Assembly: GCF_963924675.1 (NCBI RefSeq)
Contig: NC_089239.1
Location: forward strand, 1,291,001-1,355,000
Length of the DNA stretch: 64,000 nt
Direction of reading: 5' to 3'
Source of the DNA: Phocoena phocoena
Taxonomy: Eukaryota; Chordata; Mammalia; Artiodactyla; Phocoenidae
The notes below the pieces were generated by a model, which saw only the letters and a program-made list of their open reading frames with translations, was not told the origin of the DNA and did not search any database. The first letter of the stretch is position 1. Each line of letters opens with the position of its first letter. Both the position numbers and the translations under genes were made by a program. Below are positions 44,438 through 57,447 of the stretch, piece after piece.

Positions 44438-47400
44438 TCCACATATATGCATTTATATAAGATATTTGTTTTTCTCTTTCTACTTACTTCAATCTATATG
44501 ACAGTCTCTAGGTCCATCCATGTCTCTACAAATGACCCAATTTCATTCCTTTTTATGGCTGAGTAATATTCCATTGTATATATATATGACATCTTCTTTA
44601 TCCATTCCTCTGTCTATGGGCATTTACATTGTTTCCATGACCTGCCTATTGTAAATAGTGCTTCAATGAACACTGGGGTGCATCTATTTTTTTGAATTAT
44701 GGCTTTCTCTGTGTATATGCCCAGTAGTGGGATTGCTCGGTCATATGGTATTTTTAGTTTTTTAAGGAACCTCTATACTGTTCTCCATAGTCGCTGTATC
44801 AATTTACATTCCCACCAGCAGTGCAATAGGACCCCCTTTTCTCCACACGGTCTCCAACATTTATTGTTTGTAGATTTTTTGATGAAGGCCATTCTGATGA
44901 CTGTGAGGTGATACCTCATTGTAGTTTTGATTTGCATTTCTCTAATATTTAGTGATGTTGAGTATCTTTTCATGTACCTCTTGGCCACATTTGGAGAACT
45001 GTCTATTTAGGTTTTCCTCCCATTTTTGGATTGGGTTTTTTTTTTTAATTGAGCAACATGAGCTATTTGTATATTTTGGAGATCAATCCTTTGTCTGTTG
45101 ACTCATTTGAAAATATTTTCTCCCATTCAGAGGGTTGTCTCTTCATCTTGTTTATGGTTTCCTTTGCTGTGCAAATGCTTTTAAGTTTAACTAGGTCCCA
45201 TTTGTTTATTTTTGTTTTTATTTTCATTTCTCTAAGAAGTGTGTCAAAAAATATCTTGCTGTGATTTATGTCAAAGAGTGTTTTTCCTATGTTTTCTTCT
45301 AAGAGTTTTATAGAGTCCAGTCTTACATTTAGGTCTTTAATCCATTTTGACTTTATTTCTGTGTATGGTGTTAGGAAGTGTTCTAATTTCATTCTTTTAC
45401 ACTTAGATATTCAGTTTTTCCAGCACCACTTATTGAAGAGACTTCTCCATGGTATATTGTTGGCTCACTTGTCATAGATAGGTTGACCATAGGAACATGG
45501 GTTTAACTCTAGGCTTTCTATACTTTACTATCCTTCCACTGATCTATATTTCTCTTTTTGTGCCAGTACCATATTGTCTTGATTAGTGTAGCCTTGTAGT
45601 ATAGTCTGAAGTCAGGGAGTCTGATTCCTCTAGCTCCATTTTTTTCTCAAGATTGCTTTGGCTATTCGGGGTCTTTTGTGTCTCCATACAAATTTTAAGA
45701 TTTTTTTCTTCTAGTTCTGTGAAAAATGCAATAGGTAATTTGATAGGGATTGTATTGAATCTGTAGATTGCTTTGTGTAGTATAGTCATTTTCACAATAT
45801 TGATTCTTCCAATCCAAGGACATGGTGTACCTCTCCATCTGTTTGTATCATCTTTAATTTCTTTCACCACTGTCTTATAGTTTTCTGAGTACAGGTCTAC
45901 CTCCTTAGGTAGGTTTATTCCTAGGTATTTTATTCTGTTTGTTGCAGTGGTGAATGTGATTGTTTCCTTAATTTCTCTTTCTGATCTTTCATTGTTAGTG
46001 TATAGGAATGCAAGAGATTTCTGTGCATTAATTTTGTATCCTGCAACTTTACCAAATTCATTGATGAAACCTAGTTGTTTTCTGCTGGCATCTTTGAGAT
46101 TTCTATATACAGCATCATGTCATCTGCAAACAGTGACAGTTTTACTTCTTCTTTTCCAATTCAGATTTGTTTTATTTCTTTTTTTTCTCTGATTGCTATG
46201 GCTAGGTTTTCCAAAACTATGTTGAATAATAGTGGCAAGAGTGGGCATCCTTGTCTTTTTCCTGATCTTAGAGGAAACGCTTTCAGTTTTGCACCATTGA
46301 GAATAATGTTTGCTGTGGATTTGTCATATGTGGCCTTTATTATATTGAGGTAGGTTCCCTCTATGCCCACTTACTGCAGGGTTTTTATCGTAAATGGGTG
46401 TTGAATTTTGTCAAGGACTTTTCTGCTTCTAAACAGAGATGATCATATGGCTTTTATTCTTCAATTTGTTAATATGGTGTATCACATTGATTGATTTTCA
46501 TATATTGAAGAATCCTTGCATACCTGAGATAAATCCCATTTGATCATGGTGTATGATCCTTTTAATATGTTGTTGCATTCTGTTTGCTAGTATTTTGTTG
46601 AGGATTTGGGGGTCTATATTCATCAGTGTTATTGGTCTGTAATTCTCTTTTTGTGTGTGTGTGATATGGTTGGTTTTGATGTCAACGTGTCAGTGGCCTC
46701 ATAGAATGCGTTTGGGAGTGCTCCTTCCTCTGCAATATTTTGGAAGAGTTTGAAGGATCGGTGTTAGCTCTTCTCTAAATGTTTGACAGAATTCACCTGT
46801 GAAGCCATCTGGTCCAGGACTTTTGCTTGTGGGAAGATATTTAATCACAGTTTCAATTTCATTACTTGTGATTTGTCTGTTCATATTTTCTATTTCTTCC
46901 TGGTTCAGTCTTGGAAGGTTATACCTTTCTAAGAATTTGTCCATTTCTTCCAGGTTGTCCATTTTATTGGCATATAGTTGCTCGTAGTTGTCTCTTACAG
47001 TTGTTAATGTTTCTGTGGTGTCCGTTGTAACTTCTCCTTTTTCATTTCTAATTTTATCAATTTGAGTCCTGTCCCTCTTTTTCTTGATGAGTCTGGCTAA
47101 TGGTTGATCAATTTTTCTTATCTTCTCAAAGAACCAGCTTTTAGTTTTATTGATCTATGTTATTGTTTTTTTGTTCTGTTTCATTTATTTCTGCTCTGAT
47201 CTTTATGATTTATTTCCTTCTACTAACTTTGGATTTTCTTTTGTTCTTCTCTCTCTAGCTCCTTTAGGTGTAAGGTTAGATTGTTTATTTGAGATTTTTC
47301 TTGTTTCTTGAGGTAGGATTGTATTGCTATAAACTTCCCTCTTAGAACAGCTTTTGCTGCATCCTGTAGGTTTGGGATCATCATGTTTTCATTGTCATTT

Positions 47401-48196
47401 GTCTCCAGGTATATTTTGATTTCCTCTTTGATTTCTTCAGAGAACTCTTGGTTATCTAGTAGCATATTGTTTAACCTCCATGTGTTTGTGGGTTTTACTA
47501 GTTTTTTCCTGTAATTGATTTCTAATCTCATATTATTGTGGTCAGAAAAGATGCTTGATATGATTTCAATTTTCTTAAATTCAGTGAGACTTGTTTTGTG
47601 ACCCAAGATGTGATCTATCCTGGAGAAATCTTCATATGCACTTGAGAGGAAAGTGTATTCTATAAATATCAATTAAATCTATCTGGTCTGTTGTGTCACT
47701 TAAAGCTTGTGTTTCCTTATTAATTTTCTGTCTGGATGATCTGCCCATTGGTGTAAGTGATGTGTTAAAGTCCCCCACTATTATTGTATTACTGTCAATT
47801 TCATCTTTTATAGCTGTTAGCATTTGCCTTATGTATGGAGGTACTCTGATATTGGGGGCATATAGATTTATAATTGTTCTATCTTCTTGGATTGATCCCT
47901 TGATCTTTATGTAGTGTCCTTCCTTGTCTCTTGTAACATTCTTTATTTTAAAGTCTATTTTATCTGATATGAGTATTGCTACTCCAGCTTTCTTTTGATT
48001 TCCTTTTACATGGAATATGTTCTTCCATCCCCTCACTTTTAGTCTGTATGTGTACCTATGTCTGAAGTGGGTCTCTTGTAGACAGCGTATATATGTGTCT
48101 TGTTTTTGTATCCATTCAGCCAGTCTGTGTCTTTTGGTTGGAGCATTCAATCCATTCACATTTAAGGTAATTATTGGTATATATGTTCCTATTATG
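44438..48196 (-). pseudogene. L1-D ORF2, multiply broken
   Basis: On the minus strand the endonuclease (about 48160-47220), RT (about 46960-45900) and cysteine-rich C-terminus (about 44985-44770, CWRPCG...HCWWEC) appear in order. Frames are separated by stops and frameshifts. The start codon region is altered (ATAATAGGAACATA... instead of an ATG-containing start). Confidence 0.88.
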
Positions 48197-48257
48197 ATTT
48201 TCTTAATTGTTTTGGATTTGTTTTTGTAGGTCTTTTCCTTCTGTTGTGTCTCCTGCC

Positions 48258-49440
48258 TCGAGAAGTTTCTTTATCATTTGTTGTAAAGCTGGTTTGGTGG
48301 TGCTGAATTATCTTAACTTTTTTGCTTGTCTGTAAATCTTTTGATTTCCCCATAGAAACTGAATGAGATCCTTGCTGGGTACAGTAATCTTGGTTGTAGG
48401 TTTTTCCCTTTCATCATGTTAAATATATCCTGTTACCCCCTTTTGGCCTGCAGAATTTCTGCTGAAAAATCAGCTGATAATCTTTTTTTCTTTTTATGGC
48501 TGTGCTGGGTCTTCGTTTCTGTGCGAGGGCCTTCTCCAGTTGCAGCAAGCAGGGGCCACTCTCCATCACGGTGCATGTGCCTCTCACTATCGTGGTCTCT
48601 CCTATTGCAGAGCACAGGCTCCAGATGCTCAGGCTCAGTAATTGTGGCTCATGGGCCCAGTTGCTCTGCGGCATGTGGGATCCCCCCAGACCAGGGCTCG
48701 AACACGTGTCCCCCGCATTGGCAGGCAGACTCTCAACCACTGCACCACCAGGGAAGCCCCTCAGCTGATAATTTTATAGGGATTCTCTTGTGTGTTATTT
48801 GTTGCTTTTCCCTTGCTGCTTTTAATATTTTTTCTTTGTATTTAATTTTTGATAGTTTGATTAATGTGTCTTGGCATGTATCTCCTTGGGTTTATCATGT
48901 ATGGGACTCTCTGTGCCTCCTGGACTTGATTGACTATTTCCTTTCCCATGTTAGGGAAGTTTTTGATTATAAGCTCTTCAAATATTTTCTGAGACCCTTT
49001 CTCTTTTTCTTCCTCTTCTGGGACCCCTATAATTCGAATATTGGTTTGTTTAATGTTGTCTCAGAAGTCTTTGACACTGTCCTCAATTCTTTTCATTCTT
49101 TTTTCTTTATTCTCCTCTGTAGCAATTATTTCCAATATTCTATCTTCCAGCTCACTTATCTGTTCTTCTGCCTCAGTTATTCTGCTATTGATTCCTTCTA
49201 CAATATTTTTAATTTCAGCTACTGTGTTGTCCATCACTGTTTGTTTGTTCTTTAGTTCTAACAGGTCCTTGTTAAAGTTTTTGTGTATTTTCTCCATTGT
49301 ATTTCTGAGATTTTGGGTCATCTTTACTATCATTACTCTGAATTCTTTTTCAAGTAGACTGTCTGTTTCCTTCTTCATTTGTTTTGTCTTGTGGGTTTTT
49401 TACCTTGCTCCTTCATCTGCAGCATATTTCTGTCTTCTCA
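48258..49440 (-). pseudogene. L1-D ORF1, broken and split by a SINE
   Basis: The start at 49440 aligns with other copies (MRRQKYAADEG-like reading). The coiled-coil part is open at 49378-49061. The C-terminal domain is interrupted by the SINE at 48482-48760. Removing the SINE and its duplication leaves about 890 bp, the normal ORF1 length. Confidence 0.85.
48482..48760 (-). mobile_element. Longer CHR-type SINE within L1-D ORF1
   Basis: It is antisense and about 279 bp, longer than the other SINEs. It carries an extra right part (CTGTGCTGGGTCTTCGTTTC, CAGTTGCAGCAAGCAGGGG) known from longer CHR subfamilies. The exact duplication TCAGCTGATAAT is at 48470-48481 and 48761-48772. Confidence 0.92.
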
Positions 49441-52081
49441 TTTGGTTCACTTACTGTGTTTGGGGTCTCCTTTCTGCAGGCTGCAGAGTCATAATTCCTG
49501 TTACTACTGGTGTCTGCCCCCAGGGGGTGTTGTTGGCTTGTGTAGACTTTCTGGTGGGGAGGGACTAGTGCCTGCATTCTGATCGGCTGTGCTGGATCTT
49601 GTCCCTCTGATGGGCAAAGCCATATCCAGTGGTGTGTTTTGGGGTATCTGTGAACTTAGTATGACTTCAGGCAGCCTGTCTGCTAATGGGTTGTGTTGTG
49701 CGTCTTGCTAGCTGTTTGGTGTGAGGCATCCAGCACTGGAACTTGTTGGCCATAGGGTGGAGCCAGGTCTTGGTGTTGTGGAGGAGATCTCCAGGAGAGC
49801 TCTCACTGATTAATATTCATTGGTTCTGTGAGTTCTCTGGTAGTCCAACATTCTGGACTTGGCACTCCCACCTCAAAGTCTCAAGCCAGACACCTGGCCA
49901 GAGTACCAAGAACCTGCAAGGTGCATGGTGCAGAAGAAAAGGGGGAAAAAATGAAAGAAAGAAAATGAACAGACAGCAAAAACCCAAACAAATGGTGAAA
50001 GCAAAACCAAGCAGACAAAAACACATACACACAAAAAAGAGAAAAAAAGAAGAAATCTGGGGGAGCTTCAAGATGGCGGAAGACTAAGACGTGGAGATCT
50101 CCTTCCTCCTCAAAAATACATCTACATGTGGAACAACTCCTACAGAGCACCTATTGAAGGCTGGCAGAAGACCTCAGACCTCGCAAAAGGCAAGAAACTC
50201 CCCACGTACCTGCGTAGGGCAAAAGAAAAAAGAATAAACAGAGACAAAAGAATAGGGACGGGACCTGCACCAGTGGGAGGGGGCTGTGAAGGAGGAAACG
50301 TTTCCACACACTAGGAAGCCCCTTTGTGGGCAGAGACTGTGGGTGGCAGAGGGGGGAAGCTTCAGAGCCATGGAGGAGAGCACAGCCACAGGGTTGCAGA
50401 GGGCAAAGTGGAGAGATTCCCACACAGTGGATCGATGCCGAACAGCACTCACCAGCCCGAGAGGATTGTCTGCTCACCCACCAGCAGGCGGGGGCTGAGA
50501 GCTGAGGCTTGGGCTTTGGAGGTCAGATCCCAGGGAGAGGACTGAGGTTAGCTGCGTGAACACAGCCTGAAGGGGGTTAGTGCACCACAGCTAGCTGGAA
50601 GGGAGGCAGGGAAAAGTTTGGAGCTGACAAAGAGGCAAGAGACTTTTTCTTGCCTCATTGTTTTCTGGTGCACAAGGAAAGGGGATAAAGAGCGCCACTT
50701 AAAGGAACTCCAGAGATGGGCGTGAGCTGTGGCTATCAGTGTAGACCCCAGAGACGGACATGAGATGCTAAGGCTGCTGCTGCAGCCACCAAAAATCCTG
50801 TGTGCAAGCACAGATCACTATCAAAACCTCCCCTCACAGGAGTCAGTGCAGCATGCCACTGCCAGGGTCCTGTGATCCAGGACAACTTAACCGGGAGAAC
50901 ACACAGTATGCATCAGGTTGTTGTAATGTCACGCCAGTCTCTGCCACTGCAGGCTTGCCCTGCACTCCGTATCCCATCCTCCCCCTGCCCTGAGTAAGCC
51001 AGAGCTCCCAAATCAGTTCCTCCTTTAACCCCTTCTTCTCTGAGCAAATAACAGACACCCTCAGGTGACCTACACACAGAGGCAGGTCCAAATCCAAAGC
51101 GGAACGCCAGGAGTTGTATGAGCAAAGAGAAAGGGAAATCTCTCCTAGCAGCCTCAGGAGCAGTGGATTAAATCTCCACAATCAACTTGATGTTACCTGC
51201 ATCTGTGGAATACCTGAATAGACAACGAATCTTCCTAAATTGAGGAAGTGGACTTTGGGAGCAATGATATATATTTCCCTTTTTCTCTTTTTGTGGGTGT
51301 CTATGGGTATGCTTCTGTGTGTGATTTTGTCTGTATTGTTTTGCTTTTACCATTTGCCCTAGGGTTCTATCTGTCCATTATTGTTTTTAGTTTTTAGCAC
51401 TTGTTATCATTGGTGGATTTGTTTTTTGTTTTGGTTACTCTCTTCTTTCCTTCTATCTTTCTTTTTCTTTTACTAATTAAAAACTTATTTTTTGATAATT
51501 ATTTTTTATTTTAATAACTATTTTATATCATTTTATTTTATCTTCTTCTTTCTTTCCTTCTTTTTTTCCTCCCTTTTATTCTGAGCTGTGTGGATGACAG
51601 GTTCTTGGTGCTCCAACCAGGCGACAGGGCTGTACCTCTGAGGTGGGACAGCCAAGTACAGGACACTGTTCCACAAGAGACCTCTCAGTGCAATGAAATA
51701 TCAAATGGCAAAAACCTCCCAGAGATCTCCATCTCAAAGTCAAGACCCAGATCCACTCAATGACAAGCAAGCTACAGAGCTGGACACCCTATGCCAAACA
51801 ACTAGTAGGACAGGAAAATAATGACATCCAATAACAGAGAGGCTACCTAAAGCCATAATAAGGCCACAGACACCACAAAACACATCATCACGTGTGGCCC
51901 TACCCACCAGAAGAAAAGATTCAGCTTCATCCACCAGAACACAGGCACTAGTCTCCTCCACCAGGAAGCCTACACAACCCACTTAACCAACCTTAGACAC
52001 TAGGGACAGACACCAAAAAAAATGGGAACCAGAAACTGCAGCCTGCAAAAAGGAGATCCCAAACATAGTAAGTTAAACAAA

Positions 52082-52961
52082 ATGAGAAGACAGAGAAACA
52101 CACAGCAGATGAAGGAGCAAGGCAAAAAACTACCAGACCTAACAAATGAAGAGGAAATAAGCAGTCTACGGGAAAAAGAATTCAGAATAATGATAGTAAA
52201 GATGATCCAAACTCTTGGAAATAGAATGCAGAAAATACAAGAAATGTCTAGCAAGGACCTAGAAGAACTAAAGAGCAAGCAAACAGTGATGAACAGCACA
52301 ATAAATGAAACTAAAAATTCTCCAGAAGGGATCAATAGAAGAATAACTGAGGCAGAAGAACGGATAAGTGACCTGGAAGATAAAATAGTCGAAATAACTA
52401 TTGTAGAGCAGAATAAAGAAAAAGAATGAAAACAATTGAGGACAGTCTCAGAGACCTCTGGAAAAACATGAAACACCCCAACATTCAAATTATAGGGGTT
52501 CCAGAAGAAGAGTAAAAGAAAGGGACTGAGAAAATATTTGAAGAGATTATAGTTGAAAACTTCCCTAATATGGGAAAGGAAATAGTTAATCAAGTCCAGG
52601 AAGCACAGAGAGTCCCATACAGGATAAATCCAAGGATAAACATGCCAAGACACATATTAATAAAACTACCAAAATTAAAGAATAATATTAAAATCAGCAA
52701 GGGAAAAACAACAAATAACACACAGGGAATCCCAATAAGGTTAACAGTTGATCTTTCAGCAAAAACTCTGCAAGCCAGAAGGGATTGGCAGGATATATTT
52801 AAAGTGATGAAGGAGAAAAACCTACAATCAAGATTACTCTACCCAGCAAGGATCTCATTCAGATTCGACAGAGAAATTAAAACCTTTACAGACAAAAAAA
52901 GCTAAGAGAATTCAGCACCACAAAACCAACTTTAAAACAAATACTAAAGGAACTTCACTAG
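52082..52961 (+). pseudogene. L1-E ORF1, frameshifted
   Basis: The start aligns with L1-A. One base is lost in the A-run at about 52420-52427 (the open frame ends at 52429). A TAA follows at about 52514. The C-terminal half remains recognisable in another frame (52570-52905). Confidence 0.85.
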
Positions 52962-53018
52962 GCAGGAAACACAAGAGAAGGAAAAGACCAACAATAAAAA
53001 ACCAAAACAATTTTAAAA

Positions 53019-56000
53019 ATGGTAAAGGAACATACATATCAATAATTACCTTAAATGTAAATGGACTAAATAATCCAACCAAAAGACATAGACTGGTTGA
53101 ATGGATACAAAAACAAGACCCTTATATATGCTGCCTACAAGAGACCCACTTCAGACCTAGGGACACATACAGACTGAAAGTGAGGGGATGGAAAAAAGAT
53201 ATTCCATGCAAATGGAGAGCAAAAGAAAGCTGGAGTAACAATTCTCATATCAGACAAAGTAGACTTTAAAACAAAGACTATAATAAGAAACAAAGAAGGA
53301 CACTACATAATGATCAAGGGATCAATCAAAGAAAAAGATATAACAATTGTAAATACTTATGTACCCAACATAGGAGCCCATCAATACATAAGGCAAATAC
53401 TAACAGCCATAAAAGGTGAAATCGACAGTAACACACTCATAGAAAGGGACTTTAACACCCCACTATCACCAATGGACAGATCATCCAAAATGAAAATAAA
53501 TAAGGAAACACAAGATTTACATGATGCATTAAACAAGATGGACTTAATTGATATTTATAGGACATTCCATCCAAAAACAGCAGAATACACATTCTTCTCA
53601 AATGGTCATGGAACGTTCTCCAGGATAGATCATACCTTGGGTCACAAATAAAGCCTTGGCAAATTTAAGAAAACTGAAATCATATCAGGTATCTTTTCCG
53701 ACCACAATACTATGAGACTAGATATAATTACAGGAAAAAATCTGTAAAAAAAAAAAAAAAACACATGGAGACTAAACAATACACTACTAAATAAACAAGA
53801 GATCACTCAAGAAATCAAAGAGGAAACCAAATATTACCTAGAAACAAATGACAATTAAAACACGACGACTCAAAACCTATGGGATGCAGCAAAAGCAGTT
53901 CTAAGAGTGAAGTTTACAGCAATACAATACTAACTTAAGTAACAAGAAACATCTCAAATAAACAACCTAACCTTGCACCTAAAGCAATTAGAGGAAGAAG
54001 AACAAAAAAACGCCAAAGTTAGCAGGAGGAAAGAAATCATAAAGATCAGATCAGAAATATATGAAAAAGAAATGAAGGAAACGATAGCAAAGTTCAATAA
54101 AACTAAAAGCTGGTTCTTTGAGAAGGTAAACAAAATGGAAAAACCATTAGACAGCTCATCAAGAAAAAAGGGAGAAGACTCAAATTAATAAAAATAGAAA
54201 TGAAAAAGAAGAAGTAACAACTGACACTGCAGAAATACAAAGGATCATGAGAGATTACTACAAGCAACTCTATACCAATAAAATGGCCAACATGGAAGAA
54301 ACGGACAAATTCTTAGAAAACCACGAGCTTCTGAGACTGAATCAGGAAGAAAAAGAAAATATGAATAGACCAATAACAAGTCCTGAAATTGAAACTGTGA
54401 TTTAAAATCTTCCAACAAATAAAAGCCCAGGACCAGATGGCTTCACAGGCAAATTCTATCAATATTTAGAGAAGAGCTAACACCTACCCTTCTCAAACTC
54501 TTCCAAAATATAGCTGAGGGGGGAACACTCCCAAACTCATTCTATGAGGCTAACATCACCCTGATACCAAAACCAGACAGAGATGTCACAAAGAAAGAAA
54601 ACTACAGGCCTATATCACTGATGAACATAGATGCAAAAATCCTCAACAAAATACTAGCAAACAGAATCCAACAGCACATTAAAAGGACCATACACCATGA
54701 TCAAGTGGGGTTTATTCCAGGAATGCAAGGATTCTTCAATATAGGCAAATCAATCAATGTGATACACCATACTAACAAATTGAAGGAGAAAAACCATATG
54801 ATCATCTCAATAGATGCAGAGAAACCTTTTGACAAAATTCAACACCAATTTATTATAAAAACCCTCTAGAAGGTAGGAATAGAGAGAACTTTTCTCAAAA
54901 TAATAAAGGCCATATATGACAAACACGCAGCCAAAATTGTACTCAATTGTGAAAAACTGAAACAATTTCCACTAAGATCAGGAAAAAGACAAGGTCACCC
55001 CTCGTATTCAACATAGTTTTGGAAGTTTCAGCCACAGCGATAAGAGAAGAAAAAGAAATAAAAGGAATCCAAATTGGAAAAAAAGAAGTAAAGCTGTCAC
55101 TGTTTGCAGATGACATGATATTATAAATAGAGAATCCTAAAGATGCCACCAGAAATCTACTAGAGCTAATCAATGAATTTGGTAAAGTTGCAGGATGCAA
55201 AATTAATGCACAGAAATCTCTTGCATTCCTATACAGTAATGATGAAAAATCAGAAAGTGAAATTAAGAAAACACTCCCATTTACCATTGCACCCAAAAGA
55301 ATAAAATACCTAGGATTAAACCTACCTAAGGAGACAAAAGACCTGTATGCAGAAAACTATAAGACACTGATGAAAGAAATTAAGGATGATACAAAGACAT
55401 GGAGAGATATACCATGTTCTTGGATGGGAAGAATCAACATTGTGAAAATGACTCTACTACACAAAGCAATCTACAGATTCAATGCAATCCCTATCAAACT
55501 ACCACTGGCAGTTTTCACAGAACTAGAACAAAAAATTTCACAATTTGTATGGAAACAGAAAAGCCTCCGAATAGCCAAAGCAATCTTGAGAATGAAAAAC
55601 GGAGCTGGTGAAATCAGGCTCCCTAACTTCAGACTATACTACAAAGCTACAGTAATCAAGACAGTATGGTACTGGAACAAAAATAGAAATATAGATCAAT
55701 GGAACAGAATAGAAAGCCCAGAGATAAACTCACGCACATATGGTCACCTTATCTTCGATAAAAGAATCAAGAATATACAGTGGAGAATAGACAGCCTCTT
55801 CAATAAGTGGTTCTGGGAAAACTGGACAGGTACATGTAAAAGTATGAGATTAGATCACTCCCTAACACCATACAAAATAATAAGCTCAAAATGGATTAAA
55901 GACCTAAATGTAAAGCCAGAACCTATCAAACTCTTAGAGGAAAACATAGGCAGAACACTCTATGACATATATATCAGCAAGATCCTTTTTGACCCACCTC

Positions 56001-56822
56001 CTAGAATAATGGAAATAAAAACAAAAATAAACATATGGGACCTAATGAAACTTAAAAGCTTTTACACAGCAAAGGAGACCATAAATAAGACCAAAAGACA
56101 ACCCTCAGAATAGGAGAAAATATTTGCAAATGAAGCAACTGACAAAGGATTAATCTCCAAAATATACAAGCAGTTCATGCAGCTCAATATCAAAAAAACA
56201 AACAACGCAATCCACAAATGGGCAGAAGACCTAAATAGACATTTCTCCAAAGAAGATATACATATTGCCAACAAACACATGAAAGAATGCTCAACATTTT
56301 TAATCATTAGAGAAATGCAAATCAAAATTACAATTGGATATAATCTCATACCTGTCAGAATGGCCATCATGAAAAAATCTAGAAACAATAAATGCTGGAG
56401 AGGGTGTGGAGCAAAGGGAACCCTCCTGCACTGTTGGTGGGAATGTAAGTTGATACAGCCACTGTGGAGAACACTGTGGAGGTTCCTTAAAAAACTAAAA
56501 ACAGAACTACCAAACGACCCAGCAATCCCACTACAGGGCATATACTCTGAGAAAACTATAATTCAGAAAGAGTCATGTACCAAAATGTTCATTGCAGCTC
56601 TATTTACAATAGCCCGGACATGGAAGCAACCTAAGTGCCCATCAACACATGAATGGATAAAGAAGATGTGGCACATATATGCAATGGAATATTACTTAGC
56701 CATAAAAAAAATGAAATTGAGTTATTTATATTGAGGTGGACGGACCTAGAGTCTGTCATACAGAGTTAAGTAAGAAAGAGAAAAACTAATACCATATCCT
56801 AACACTTATATAGGGAATCTAA
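53019..56822 (+). pseudogene. L1-E ORF2, multiply broken
   Basis: The endonuclease is frameshifted near 53200 and later. Open pieces are 53310-53651, 53973-54188, 54621-54869, 55370-56113 and 56177-56734. FADD is present (CTGTTTGCAGATGAC at about 55099) but followed by a TAA in ATGATATTATAA. The A-run at 55530-55535 keeps six As where L1-A has five, and this fixed the L1-A frameshift. Confidence 0.88.
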
Positions 56823-57233
56823 AAAGAAAAAGAAAACAATGGTCATGAAGAACCTAGGGGTAAGATGGGAATAAAGACAGAGACCTACTAGAGGATGGAC
56901 TTGAGGACATGGGGAGGGGGAAGTGTAAGCTGGGACAAAGTGAGAGAGTGACATGGACATATATACACTACCAAACATAAAATAGATAGTTAGTGGGAAG
57001 CGGTTGCATAGCATAGGGAGATCAGCTCGGTGCTTTGTGACCACCTAGAGGGGTGGGATAGGGAGGGTGGGAGGGAGGGAGATGCAAGATGGAAGAGAAA
57101 TGGGAACATATGTATGTGCATAACAGATTCACTTTGTTATAAAGCAGAAACTAACACACCATTGTAAAGCAATTATACTCCAAAAAAGATGTTAAAAATA
57201 AATAAAATAAAATATTTAAAAACTGAAGTAATC

Positions 57234-57447
57234 TGAGCTTCCCTGGTGGCACAGTGGTTGCGAGTCCATCTGCCGATGCAGGGGACGCGGGTTCGTGCCC
57301 TAGTCTGGGAGGGTCTTGCATGCCGCAGAGCAGCTGGGTTCATGGGCCGTGGCTGCTGGGCCTGTGCCTCTGGAGCCTGTGCTCCACGGTGGGAGAGGCC
57401 ATGGCAGTGACAGGCCCATGTACTGCAAAAAAAAAAAAAAAAAAAAA
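57234..57447 (+). mobile_element. CHR-type SINE at the L1-E / L1-D border
   Basis: Sense SINE (GAGCTTCCCTGGTGGCACAG) with a long A-tail (about 57426-57447). The duplication GAAGTAATC at 57225-57233 and 57448-57456 shows that it inserted into the right target copy of L1-E. Confidence 0.92.

Larger units (their letters stand above)
50059..57224 (+). mobile_element. L1-E: sense full-length L1 inserted in the L1-D 5'UTR
   Basis: It starts GGGGGAGCTTCAAGATGGCGG and has an unspliced 5'UTR (donor region CTGCGTAGGG at about 50212, acceptor region TTTTATTCTGAG at about 51574-51585). ORF1 is at 52082, ORF2 at 53019, and a 3'UTR ends near 57195 with an A/T tail. GAAGAAATCTG (50048-50058) and GAAGTAATCTG (57225-57235) differ by one base and are the likely target-site duplication. 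The SINE at 57234 later landed in the right copy. Confidence 0.92.
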